Part shown: in pieces, positions 33,259-42,644 of the stretch
How the letters are laid out: every line of letters starts with the position of its first letter
Position numbering within the stretch: the stretch's first letter is position 1
Assembly (NCBI GenBank): GCA_003707065.3
Contig: PPXM03000001.1
Location: 248,001-312,000, forward strand
Length of the DNA stretch: 64,000 bases
Direction: 5' to 3'
DNA from: Trigonopsis variabilis
Taxonomy: Eukaryota; Ascomycota; Trigonopsidomycetes; Trigonopsidales; Trigonopsidaceae
Notes under the pieces: model-generated
The model's input: the letters and a program-made list of their open reading frames with translations, nothing else
Database searches by the model: none
Told to the model about the DNA's origin: nothing
Program-made: the position numbers and the translations under genes

Positions 33259-34134
33259 CCTCGTGATAGAAGATTAATCCTAGACGAAGAATGATGAGGA
33301 CGGTTCTAGATCCCGAGCGAGAGTATCTTTTGGTGCGGGTTGCGTGTTACAAGGGACTAGGGACTTGGGAGACGGCCGTCAATCTGTTCGATAGTTACAG
33401 ATAACTAAATAGGCAGTTACCTTATGTATTAATATTCTCTGGGATTAATTGGTGCTATTCCCAGTAAAATGCTACCGCCGTTATCTGGTAGACTGGTTTC
33501 TCAGTGTATAGCTTACGTTCTTGTCTCGCTTGTCGTGTTTCAAAAAAGCATTGCTGCCTACTCTGCGCGTTCCTTAATTCTGATAATCTCATTGATTGCA
33601 GAAATGAAAAGACGGGCTGCTATTGACCAGATTACTCTTATTTACAACTACCTCACATTTGGCCCTGCCATTTTTGCTACCATCGCTTCTAATCGTGTTA
33701 GAATATCTAGATCCTCCTCTTTGTCATTGGGGTGGGGAGGAGTGCGTCCCTATCATCCCCAGTTCCTTTAATAAATAACAGGGTCTTTTGTTTTTATTAT
33801 TTATCAGTTTAATCTTACAGATACAGATCAATAAAGGAGACCCCGCAATTAAGTTCTTGACCCCACCGACTCTCTACCCCTCTAGAACTTTTCACAGTTT
33901 CAGAATGTCTTCAAAGAGGAAGCCAATCTTATCGTAGTAATTAAGCACGGCTACTATTTTGATTTTTTTTCAAGTCTTGTAATTTATCTTCGGGTAAGCA
34001 CCCATGTGCGAAGAGCCTGGGTTCTCGGCGACAGTTACGTGCAATAGTCGAGGTCCCAGGCTTGCGAAAAGAATTGAGTCGCCTAGTTCTGTCCAAGATA
34101 TCCCCACTCTCGTGCACTTCTATTTTCCTTTTTA
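33259..34134. other. Intergenic stretch SWD2/OAC1 with one doubtful ORF
   Basis: 876 nt. A 100-codon ATG frame at 33469..33771 (+) is described separately. Near 34008..34065 an imperfect stem is possible (AGCCTGGG pairing with CCCAGGCT about 35 nt later). I see no tRNA or snRNA signature. Confidence 0.35.
33469..33771 (+). CDS. Doubtful small hydrophobic ORF
   Basis: A 100-codon frame starting with ATG, with hydrophobic patches (CIAYVLVSLVVF, SLILIISLIAEM, YLTFGPAIFATIA) and a Ser/Arg-rich end. I recognise no family and no supporting splice or regulatory context. It may be chance. Confidence 0.2.
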   Translation: MLPPLSGRLVSQCIAYVLVSLVVFQKSIAAYSARSLILIISLIAEMKRRAAIDQITLIYNYLTFGPAIFATIASNRVRISRSSSLSLGWGGVRPYHPQFL

Positions 34135-35265
34135 ATGTCTAATCAGCCTCCGAATAAGAATCTTAGTACCTTAGGAGGGTTTCTAGCCGGGTCTTTGGCG
34201 GCTTGTGGTGCTGTGACAATTACAAACCCTTTGGAAGTTATCAAGACTCGGTAGGAAAACCTAGAGGTTAGGAAAACTAACTTCAGACTTCAATTGCAAG
34301 GTGAGCTACATGCCAGAGGGTCTGTCAAGAAGGTGTACACCGGGGTTCTTCAATCATTGGTCACTATCTATAAACACGAGGGTATCAGAGGATGCCAACG
34401 AGGTTTGGGATGCGCTGTACGAGCACTTTGTTTATTCTCCTCCTCACACATTTAGTATATCTATCAGACCTTCCTCAATGGATGTCGGTTAGGATTCTAC
34501 GATCCTATGTGTAGAGAGCTGGCTTTTGCTATCTACGGGGATCAAAGCAGGATCACGGTGCCAATCGCAGTAGCTGGTGGAGCTTTGAGTGGAATTTGTG
34601 GAGGTAAGCTGAAATGCCTAATCTTGCTCAATTCTGCGACAGTAATTTTCGATTAACGGCCTTGAAAACATCGTCCTAGTTTAGGCTGCTTGAGTTTTCA
34701 TTTAAGATGATCTAACTGACCCTTAGCCGTCCTGGGATCACCGTTATTCTTAGTCAAGACGCGAATGCAATCCTATTCCCCTGCATTTCCTATTGGAACC
34801 CAAACGCATTATCCAACCCTCATTCATGGCCTCGCCAGCATATATCGTACCGAGGGAATACGCGGATGGTATAGAGGTGTCGCCTCTGCGATGCTGAGAA
34901 CAGGAATGGGTTCTTCTGTCCAACTTCCCTCATATAACGCGACCAAAAAGATCCTTCTGAAGTATCATTTGTTTGACGAAGGTCCTAAACTCCATCTCAC
35001 GTCATCAGCGATCTCCGGTCTATGTGTTGCATGTGTTATGAATCCGGGAGATGTGATCATGACTCGCATGTACAATCAGCGGGGGAATTTATACTCAGGT
35101 TTAGTCGATTGTTTGCTCAAAACGGTCCGCACAGAAGGCTTCTTGGCGCTATATAAAGGATTCAGCGCTCACTTGCTCCGAATTGGGCCCCACACCGTCC
35201 TAACTTTGAGCTTTATGGAACAAACGAGAAAGTGGATCGGCGCGCTAGAGGCCGTATCAGCTTAA
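34135..35265 (+). CDS. OAC1: Mitochondrial oxaloacetate/sulfate carrier
   Basis: Inner-membrane carrier of the SLC25 family that moves oxaloacetate, sulfate and related anions. Exons are 34135..34250, 34287..34416, 34456..34603 and 34727..35265 (310 residues). Three carrier repeats are visible with the signatures PLEVIKTR, PLFLVKTR and PGDVIMTR. The third lacks the basic residue at the usual K/R position (M instead), and yeast Oac1 also has a non-basic residue there. The match to yeast Oac1 is close along the whole length: GGFLAGSLAACGAVTITNP, QLQGELHARG, SYSPAFPIGTQTHYP, SSVQLPSYN and MYNQRGNLYSGLVDCLLKTV. Introns are 36, 39 and 123 nt. Confidence 0.93.
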
Positions 35266-35419
35266 TTCTTCCATCATATTGTCCCATGTTGTCATAGAAC
35301 GCCCGTTAAAGAGTTCTTTGAACCCACCCTAGGCGTAGCAGAGGATACCGGGTCAATGCAAGAACCTCATCGTTCCAACATATTTTAAAAATCTGTAATG
35401 AACTATCTGTCTTCTCGAC

Positions 35420-36474
35420 CTAAGATATGTTGTATGTGTTGTCATGATACGTTGCCTTGAGCCTGTCGGCCAGATGTTGGCCGGCTGTGATCCTTTTTGA
35501 TCTTAACGCAGCATTTTCGATCCCTACTTCTCTTGTCAGTTGACTAGGAATAACTTCAAGAGTGGTGTCGTGATCAGGGTGGACAAAGAAAGCAATGCTA
35601 TATCTGTCACCATTGATGCCTTTAGATTTCACTCTATGAGTGGTAGATTTGAGAACAAACGAAGTCCAGAAATTCAACAGATCGCCGATATTTACAAGAA
35701 TAGGAGGGGGGGAACCAGGTGAAAGTGAGGGCAACGCAGGAACAGATTCCCATTTCTTAGAAACTGGAGAGAAGATTTCAAGGCCATGCTGGCGAGGAGC
35801 TTGGAAAAGAAGCGTAAGAGATCCATAATCAGTATGAGCCCCTGCAAGAACAGGCACCTCATCGCTCTCTAGTTCTCTCTCTGGGGGAGGGTAATGCAAG
35901 AGTCTGAACACGGTCCCATTCTTAACTTCAATGCTGATATTATGGCGATCCAGAAAGTAATTGGAGCCAGGAGGATCGTCAATTTTAAGACTCATTCCCA
36001 ACAGGATCAGTACTCTCTGAGCTATCTCGATACATTTATGTTCAAAATCAGCGATTTCCTGCTGTTTTGCCAATAATAACCTAGGCACGGGAGAATGGTA
36101 CTTGCCATCTCTGATGATTTCAATGTTCCAGGCTTCCTTACTGTCACCAGTGACTTGATTCTTAGGATCCAGCCTTGTTACGTTAGAAAGTGGATCCTAT
36201 CCATAATATACCTCTCCGAATGCATTTCACTATATCCCACATTATTATGGATTTTATAGCGTCTTTTTGCTTCTAAGGGGAGCCGGAAGAGTTGTTTCGA
36301 GCAGTCAAACATATCTTTGACTTCTTGGTCCGAAAGAGGAGTTCCTGTCAAGAAAATAAACCCTTGAGAAATCGCAGCTCTTAATATCCGATCAGCGGTC
36401 GGTTGGTCAACGTGAGATATGTCGACAATGTCGACTGGATTATTGGCTATTTCTGGCAAAATGTGTTGAGCCAT
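35420..36474 (-). CDS. 2-oxoglutarate/Fe(II)-dependent oxygenase (isopenicillin N synthase-like)
   Basis: Predicted non-haem iron dioxygenase of unknown substrate. Exons are 36474..36212 and 36173..35420 (338 residues), joined over a 38-nt intron to give SEMHSERLDPKNQVTGD. The N-terminal DIOX_N part contains GFIFLTGTPLSDQEV and FRLPLEAKRRYK. The catalytic fold carries the iron ligands in HTDYG (His, Asp) and the distal His in TTHRV, and the 2OG-binding Arg-x-Ser in RYSIAFF. The ATG at 36474 is used; the frame extends upstream only with non-ATG codons. No pathway partner is adjacent, so the substrate cannot be inferred. Confidence 0.82.
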
Positions 36475-36956
36475 TGAGTGAAACTGATTAGATCGTTGAG
36501 GATATCGCCCTTGTATCACTGTTATCTGGGATTTCACCTCCCTTCCTATAGCACGACTAACGGGGATAATTACATACTATCTGTTCAGTAATTGACGGGA
36601 AAACTAATATTATGTCAAGAATATAAATAGGAACGAGAAAACCGAGTTATTTGTGCCGATTTTTTCTAGTCAGCCATCAGGTTATTTACGAATCTTGCCA
36701 TCTGAGCTCCATTTTGAAATAGAAAACATAAATTAATTTTGGCGATATTTGTCCTTCACAAAGATATCTGAAAAATTGCGCTCCTGCAAATGAGTAGTCT
36801 AACGTTACCAAAATAGTTAGTTATATTCTCCACCTAGTAGCGAGATTTGGTCAAGGTCGCCAATTAATTTCCACAAGCGCCCGCTTGCGAAAAGACTCGC
36901 CCAAGATCAAGAGGCATTCGTTTCTGAAATTGTTACTTCAACTAGAGATCGGCGAA
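36475..36956. other. Divergent promoter region oxygenase/MKT1
   Basis: 482 nt, AT-rich, without a gene or notable repeat that I can see. Confidence 0.4.
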
Positions 36957-39245
36957 ATGTTAGGTGCGGTCATATTTAGTTTAGTATTAATGATAGGCCA
37001 TAAATATCTCGAGGCCTTTGTTCATGAACGAGGGCTGACCCGTTCAGGCTCATTGGATACCTTGAACAATCGCCGGATCATGATTGATGCCGATTATTAT
37101 TTGCATCAGCTGTCAGAGAATAATAGTGATCAGCAAGGTCTGGCGAGTGCCATCGGCGGAGTTCCAAAACCTCTGATTCAGCTTTTGTTGAAGGATCTTG
37201 AGTCCTTCAAGAGTCACCAAATTGCTCCTTTTTTCGTCTTTTCTGGCTTACAACTCTCCGTAGCCAAAGATGAATCTCCTTTTACTGAGTCTACTGCAAT
37301 TCAGTCAAGCTTGCAAGCTGCCTGGGACACTTATGATCATGGAAAAACAGATCAAGCTATTGAGTTGTTTAATACTATTCCTTTGACTATGGCAAGGGAT
37401 ATTCGTCGCGTCTTTCTGTCGACACTCTCCCGCCATGAAGTGGAGTACTTTATTGCCCCTTACAACGCCGCTGCGCAAATTTCTTACTTTTTGAATAAAG
37501 GACTAACTGATTTCGTCTACAGCTCCGTCAACCAGCTCTTGTACCCTGTCGAACAAGTGGTTACCGCCATTGACTTCAAGACCAACACTTATCGTCAAGT
37601 TGCTAAGAAATTACTCTTGTCTGAACTGAGCGTATCAAACCAAGGTCTGATCGAATTAGTAACTTGCACAGGAACGGAGTTCTGTCGAACTTTACCTATT
37701 ATTGAAGCTCAGGCGGCTCTTTATCATCTTCCTGTCTCTCTGAAGACGGCCCAAGACTTTTTAAGAGCCTTCCCTTCAACTTACACGGCAGTAGTACAAT
37801 TCTCTGAAGGTCAGAATGCAGACTATCTAGACCGATACCGGAAAGCCACGATGGCAGTACAATATCATGCTGTCATGGATGTAAATGGTGCCGTGACTCC
37901 TTTGAATCCCTCCGAAGCTCCTAATGATGCCCAAGAGTTCCTCAGTCAACGTCTTCCTGATGAGGCCTATTTCTATCTCTCCAGAGGTCTCATTGGCACT
38001 AGTGTTTTGGATGCTCTGACATCTGGTTACTGGCCTATCTTCCCTCCCTTCGAAGGTAAAGATAACAAGGATTATATCGACTTCCTCAAAAGACTAGAGG
38101 GAGTCCGGACGATAAGTTTAAACCTCGTCGCTCAACCCATACACCGATATTTCCAAGTAAAGCCAATCAAGGTCATATACTGGACTGATCCAGCTCGCGA
38201 ATATGACATTGTACACCGGATCACGCCTCCAACATACATCAAGATCTCGTCTTGGCGTGCTACTAACGCATCCTTTCAGCCATCTCTTCAGAGCCTTGGA
38301 AAGACCTCTATTGATCTCCAGGCCGCCATCTTGATACTTGCTGAACCGGAGTTCTCGGAAAAGTCTAAAGGAAAAGCTCTATTAGAATCTGATAATGAAG
38401 TCATAGGGAACACCATTTGGAGACTTCTTCAACTTCGAGATTTTGTGGGAGAAGATCATGCTTTAACATCTTGGGGACGCGCACTCGTGAAGTCCATTCA
38501 GAGCATCCAATCTTCTGCTTCTGCATCAAAGTCACAATATTTAAGTTACGCAGTTCAGGCTCTTTTGATTGCCTTTGAACTTCTTCGTTTGGGGCAGCTA
38601 AACAACCGGGATTTTCAATCTCCCGGGTATAGTGGTGGGCCTATTCGTGGAACCGAGCAAGATATGGCCAATACGAGATTAATCTCTCGGGTGGCACTGT
38701 TAGGTATACCTTTGAGTCACGAACCTGTTGCTTTTGTTGGTCCACTAAGTGATAATCTCACCGCTTACTATTCCTTTATCAAGGCTCTATCTGAACTGCT
38801 TAGAGATCTATCTGAAACTGTATTATTTTCGTTATTCGCCAACGGGAATGCTGATCGAATTAGCCGGGAAGATTGGACTACATTGGGTCCTAAGCTACCC
38901 TTTGAGTCTACTCCCTCTTCGGCTCTCGGTATTGTTGTTAAGACCTATCTGGATGAAATGACGAATGCAAAAGCCGTCGTACCCGAAGGAGAAGATAAAG
39001 ATACCCCAGAGCCTTCTAAAATACAAAGTGTTCCGAGCAAAAGTCTTGCTACGGTCCTCGAGTCTCTCTCTCATATCTTTCCTCATGCTATAGACATCGC
39101 TGGAGACCTTAACGCTGTGTTCGATCTTTGGGATGCTTTAATGGTGGGAATAAACTCAGTAGTAGAACTAGGAGCTGCGAAGAAAGAGAGCTTCACAAAC
39201 GCTGGCTTCTATGAGGCTGATCAATGGCTTACTGCTAAGCGCTAA
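36957..39245 (+). CDS. MKT1: Mkt1, XPG/PIN-fold post-transcriptional regulator
   Basis: Partner of Pbp1 (ataxin-2) that controls translation and stability of certain mRNAs. I infer a 7-nt first exon (36957..36963), a 33-nt intron and exon 36997..39245 (751 residues). Splicing gives MLGHKYLEAFVHERGL, the usual short lead-in of Mkt1, then the XPG-like N-region (RRIMIDADYYLHQL, LASAIGGVPKPLI, APFFVFSGL) and I-region (MARDIRRVFLSTLSRHEVEYFIAPYNAAAQI). The C-terminal Mkt1 domain contains TRLISRVALLGIPLSHEPV AFVGPLS, separated by the long helical middle. The intron is a multiple of three without a stop, so retention would only add 11 hydrophobic residues; the donor GTGCGG is weak. Confidence 0.87.
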   Translation: MLGAVIFSLVLMIGHKYLEAFVHERGLTRSGSLDTLNNRRIMIDADYYLHQLSENNSDQQGLASAIGGVPKPLIQLLLKDLESFKSHQIAPFFVFSGLQLSVAKDESPFTESTAIQSSLQAAWDTYDHGKTDQAIELFNTIPLTMARDIRRVFLSTLSRHEVEYFIAPYNAAAQISYFLNKGLTDFVYSSVNQLLYPVEQVVTAIDFKTNTYRQVAKKLLLSELSVSNQGLIELVTCTGTEFCRTLPIIEAQAALYHLPVSLKTAQDFLRAFPSTYTAVVQFSEGQNADYLDRYRKATMAVQYHAVMDVNGAVTPLNPSEAPNDAQEFLSQRLPDEAYFYLSRGLIGTSVLDALTSGYWPIFPPFEGKDNKDYIDFLKRLEGVRTISLNLVAQPIHRYFQVKPIKVIYWTDPAREYDIVHRITPPTYIKISSWRATNASFQPSLQSLGKTSIDLQAAILILAEPEFSEKSKGKALLESDNEVIGNTIWRLLQLRDFVGEDHALTSWGRALVKSIQSIQSSASASKSQYLSYAVQALLIAFELLRLGQLNNRDFQSPGYSGGPIRGTEQDMANTRLISRVALLGIPLSHEPVAFVGPLSDNLTAYYSFIKALSELLRDLSETVLFSLFANGNADRISREDWTTLGPKLPFESTPSSALGIVVKTYLDEMTNAKAVVPEGEDKDTPEPSKIQSVPSKSLATVLESLSHIFPHAIDIAGDLNAVFDLWDALMVGINSVVELGAAKKESFTNAGFYEADQWLTAKR

Positions 39246-39578
39246 AGATGCCCATAGGAGAATCCGAGTATGTAGGTCGTTTTGGAAAAAATGAAAATGT
39301 CGCAAGACTACGCTAGTTATCAAAATTTAACTGTCATAAGCCTTACCCCCAAACAAAAGTCCCCAAGTGTACAAATACAACGCAAATGATCAGCGAAGAG
39401 AACAATAAACGAAAACCACCGAATGATTCCATCCTACTGATACCAACAAGTCGAATGAAGGACAATCAATGCTGTACCAAAAATTGCAGGATCGAACACA
39501 CCCCAAAAATTACTTTTGAAATCTCGTTTGGCAGTATGCCTTAAAGCGAAATAATATTCTCCGCTCTCCCATCAACTC
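39246..39578. other. Convergent 3' region MKT1/MUB1
   Basis: 333 nt between two stop codons. It should hold both 3' UTRs and polyadenylation signals. Nothing else seen. Confidence 0.4.
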
Positions 39579-41591
39579 CTAATTTGCTCCGATATCTGCC
39601 AGTGGATTCGCCGTTGGGCCAGCACGTTCACCAGTACTGACACTGGTTATTGGGGCGACGGCATGGCTTGATGCAGCGTTGGCCGAAGCCGCAGAGGAGG
39701 AAGAAGACATAACGGGAGGCTCATCACACCAGAATCTATGAAAACTCCAGGCTTTCGATTGGCATTCCTTTGAGCAGTACTTAGTTTTCCGACAACGTCG
39801 ACATTTAGCAAATTGACGCGGATGAGTCTCCCAACGACCACACTCAAAATAAGCACACTGACGAATTCCTCCCCTGACATCGTCCTTCCGGCAAGAATTG
39901 CGCATAATCACCCCAGCCCAGTATTGCATCTCTGGTATGTGATGAGATACAGTAAAACGTTCCACAATCGGAAAGATATTAATCACGCACGTTTGAAATT
40001 CCTCATCCACACCTTCGTCGCTATCAAAGTCATCATAACCACCATAGACGGCATCAAATTCGTCAAACTCCGCACACCCTTTCACGCGTCCTTCTTCTAA
40101 GTGTATCCCATTCATCTCATCCTCAACCGTCATTTCCGCAAAGACCTGGTGAGCATCTTTCACTCGCCGCTGATCCTTCGGCGCTCTTAGAGGCGGCAAC
40201 GTCGGATCGCGCGTGGAAAGACGAGACTCAAGCCGAGTCCGTTGAAAATAGGGTCGAAGATAGGTATATTTTGACACATAAGCAAGAAGTTGCAGCGACC
40301 AGAGCACATCTTCCTCACGAGGCATATATTCAACGGTTGAGTCTTCCTGTGTCATGCGCTCATTTAAAGTTGAAGAAGACTCGTTGCGAGTAATGGAAGC
40401 AGAAATCGCTCTTGACTCGTTTTCAGTCTGATCATTAGTATGAGTTCCAGATGTACCCTGTTGTGTGGGAGTAGGCTCTGGAGTAAAATAGCGGTTGTGA
40501 CGATTATGTCTATGATGAGAACGAGTATGGTGACAATGAGGACAAGTAGAGTTTGAGGAAGTAGCCGTTGAATTCTCGGCGGCAGACGACCCGCCCGCCG
40601 TTGGAGTTGCGGTACCAGATGCGGTATTCGACCGCACGCTTTCAACTACATCATCCATCGTAATTTCGTTATCTTCATTAGCGCCGACGGTTCCGACATC
40701 GGTCATGGTAGTATCGCCGTCATTTGTCCCCGTAGACGAATTGGTCGACATGGTATCTGCCGTATCAGCGGGCTGATTAGCTCCCATATGAATAAAAGGC
40801 AAGATAGAACCAACTTCAGTAGAAGAAGATGGGGGGCGAACTTGACCCTCTCGATCGCCGGAGGTGGGGTCACTTTCGGAAGTCTGTTGGAGAAACAGTT
40901 CAGCAAAACGAGAGACAGAAGGCGCATTATGGAAATTAGAAGGAGCATGAGCATTATTAGAAGATAGGGTGTTCAGAGCAGTTGAAGAAAGCGTAGTTCC
41001 AGATTCACCTTCTAGATCTTCGCCACCGGCCTCACCACCAGGGGACGGTGAAAACCGAGTCACGTGCTGCTGGTGATTATGGTTATGATCCAAAGACTGG
41101 TTAGAAGCAGGCTGATTGTCAGCCGAAGCCCCAGCAGCAGACCGGCGATGAGATCGAGCTCTATCCAGGCGGAGCTGAATATGCTGCTTGGCCTTGATCT
41201 TATCGAAGGCTTCGAGGTAATTATCCAATACCGTAGCTAGAACGGGAACTATATCAGCTTCGATAACTTTTCTGCGGACGGCCTCAGAGCCACGTACGCC
41301 CATAGACATGAGGCATTGAAAAGCTAAGGACCATTTCCACGACGTGAAAAGAGAACGTGTAGAAGCTTCGCCGCATTCTTTCAAGATCGCCACTAGTCGG
41401 TCGACACCTCCATCTACCGCTAAGGATTCTCTAACTCTAACTGAAGACGAAGTCAAGTAGGTCAAATGGTTGAGAGAGTTGACTAGGGGTCTATCTGAAG
41501 TGCAGTCAAGAGCACGGCGATCGTAGACTGCTGAAGTAACTAAAACAGCAGCTTTATTGGTCGAACATGACGAGAAGTTGATTTCCCGCAT
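39579..41591 (-). CDS. MUB1: Mub1/SamB, MYND zinc-finger partner of a Ubr2-type ubiquitin ligase
   Basis: In yeast Mub1 works with the E3 Ubr2 and the E2 Rad6 to ubiquitinate Rpn4; in Aspergillus SamB affects morphogenesis. It is a single exon of 670 residues. The N-terminal armadillo-like block is strongly family-typical: TSAVYDRRALDCTSDRPLVN, LNHLTYLTSSSVRVRE, VDGGVDRLVAILKE, GVRGSEAVRRKVIEADIVPV. A long Ser/Thr/Asn-rich spacer with His clusters follows (about residues 140-400). The MYND finger is near the end (about 579-622), with CAYFECGRWE then CRRCRKTKYCSKECQ and HRFWC. All zinc-binding positions appear present. Confidence 0.92.
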   Translation of the reverse strand: MREINFSSCSTNKAAVLVTSAVYDRRALDCTSDRPLVNSLNHLTYLTSSSVRVRESLAVDGGVDRLVAILKECGEASTRSLFTSWKWSLAFQCLMSMGVRGSEAVRRKVIEADIVPVLATVLDNYLEAFDKIKAKQHIQLRLDRARSHRRSAAGASADNQPASNQSLDHNHNHQQHVTRFSPSPGGEAGGEDLEGESGTTLSSTALNTLSSNNAHAPSNFHNAPSVSRFAELFLQQTSESDPTSGDREGQVRPPSSSTEVGSILPFIHMGANQPADTADTMSTNSSTGTNDGDTTMTDVGTVGANEDNEITMDDVVESVRSNTASGTATPTAGGSSAAENSTATSSNSTCPHCHHTRSHHRHNRHNRYFTPEPTPTQQGTSGTHTNDQTENESRAISASITRNESSSTLNERMTQEDSTVEYMPREEDVLWSLQLLAYVSKYTYLRPYFQRTRLESRLSTRDPTLPPLRAPKDQRRVKDAHQVFAEMTVEDEMNGIHLEEGRVKGCAEFDEFDAVYGGYDDFDSDEGVDEEFQTCVINIFPIVERFTVSHHIPEMQYWAGVIMRNSCRKDDVRGGIRQCAYFECGRWETHPRQFAKCRRCRKTKYCSKECQSKAWSFHRFWCDEPPVMSSSSSAASANAASSHAVAPITSVSTGERAGPTANPLADIGAN

Positions 41592-42644
41592 CGCGAGAGA
41601 GATAACAAAGCGTCCTAAAAGTGATGGTTTTGAGGGCTCGTCAAGAGTGTTGATAGGGGCGCCACTTTAGCACCGGCAGGCAACCGCTGTGGCCATGCGG
41701 CGCACTCTCCCCAAAAAGAACATCAAGGAGGACCGATTGATATTACGCGATAATAATGGGATAGTTGGACCGGAGCAATTACAAGTAGAATATGGAATAG
41801 ACAAATATGGGTGATCTGGAACGATACTGTGATATGCTTTCATTCGAAGAGTCTCAAATGGTGAAGATATTTGTATCGGAGAAGTGGAATTGATCCCGAA
41901 GAATGAATGAGGTGGGACGCCAATATGACAAGGACGCCCTTGAGTATCTTTGAGCCCGTCAGATTGATGAAAATTGATTTATATCAACTGCAGATTCGAT
42001 TTGTTGTTCATAATGAATCAAGATAACTTCTACCCTCGGCACTTCACGTGACATTTAAATTTGTGTGGACCGCACAATATAGTGTAGAAGGGCTGGCATA
42101 ATTAGGTTGTATTTGGACCGGTAAAAAATTAGAAAGGAGACCAGGTTGCAGGCATGTAACAGGCTAAGCCCACTTTACCCTTAGATGCAGTATCTCTAAA
42201 CTGCCGTGGCCGTGGTAAAGAAAGTTCTATATTAAGACATATCTCAAATCAGTAAAAGCAGTACAAGAAAAACATTCAAGTCGCTCTGTAGAGGATTAAA
42301 ATTATAGAAGGGATCGAAATCAATCAATTCGCTCTTGTGACACATGGCAGGTTAGTCTGTTACGTGGACAGGTCTCTCTGTCCTGTCCGAGGAAAGCCAA
42401 GCAACAACCTACATCGTGATCACCCTGCATTGAATTTCAGGGAATATTACAACTTTGGCAATTCAATTTCTCTTATTTTAGTTCCATAATACGTGATCTT
42501 TGATTCGTGGTCGCTCTTATTCCCTAAAATTCCTTCTCTCAGTCAGCTTTGGCTCTTGTCTGCGCCGACCAGATCCCGGGCTCTACTTCTGTGAAGACCA
42601 TCCTATCCGACATCCTCTTAGGTTAGATTTATCGACGTCTTCCA
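41592..42644. other. Divergent intergenic region MUB1/DNF3
   Basis: About 1.05 kb without a gene. It contains a second TCACGTGA palindrome at 42044..42051. A pyrimidine-rich patch lies just before the DNF3 start. Confidence 0.4.
42044..42051. promoter_or_regulatory. TCACGTGA palindrome (bHLH-type site)
   Basis: A perfect 8-bp palindrome identical to the one at 13404, in the divergent region between MUB1 and DNF3, 593 nt before the DNF3 ATG. Confidence 0.4.

Noticed and set aside
33797-33825. U2 snRNA-like string TTATCAGTTTAAT
   Set aside because: Only 13 nt match; the branch-recognition sequence GUAGUA and the flanking stem loops of U2 are absent.
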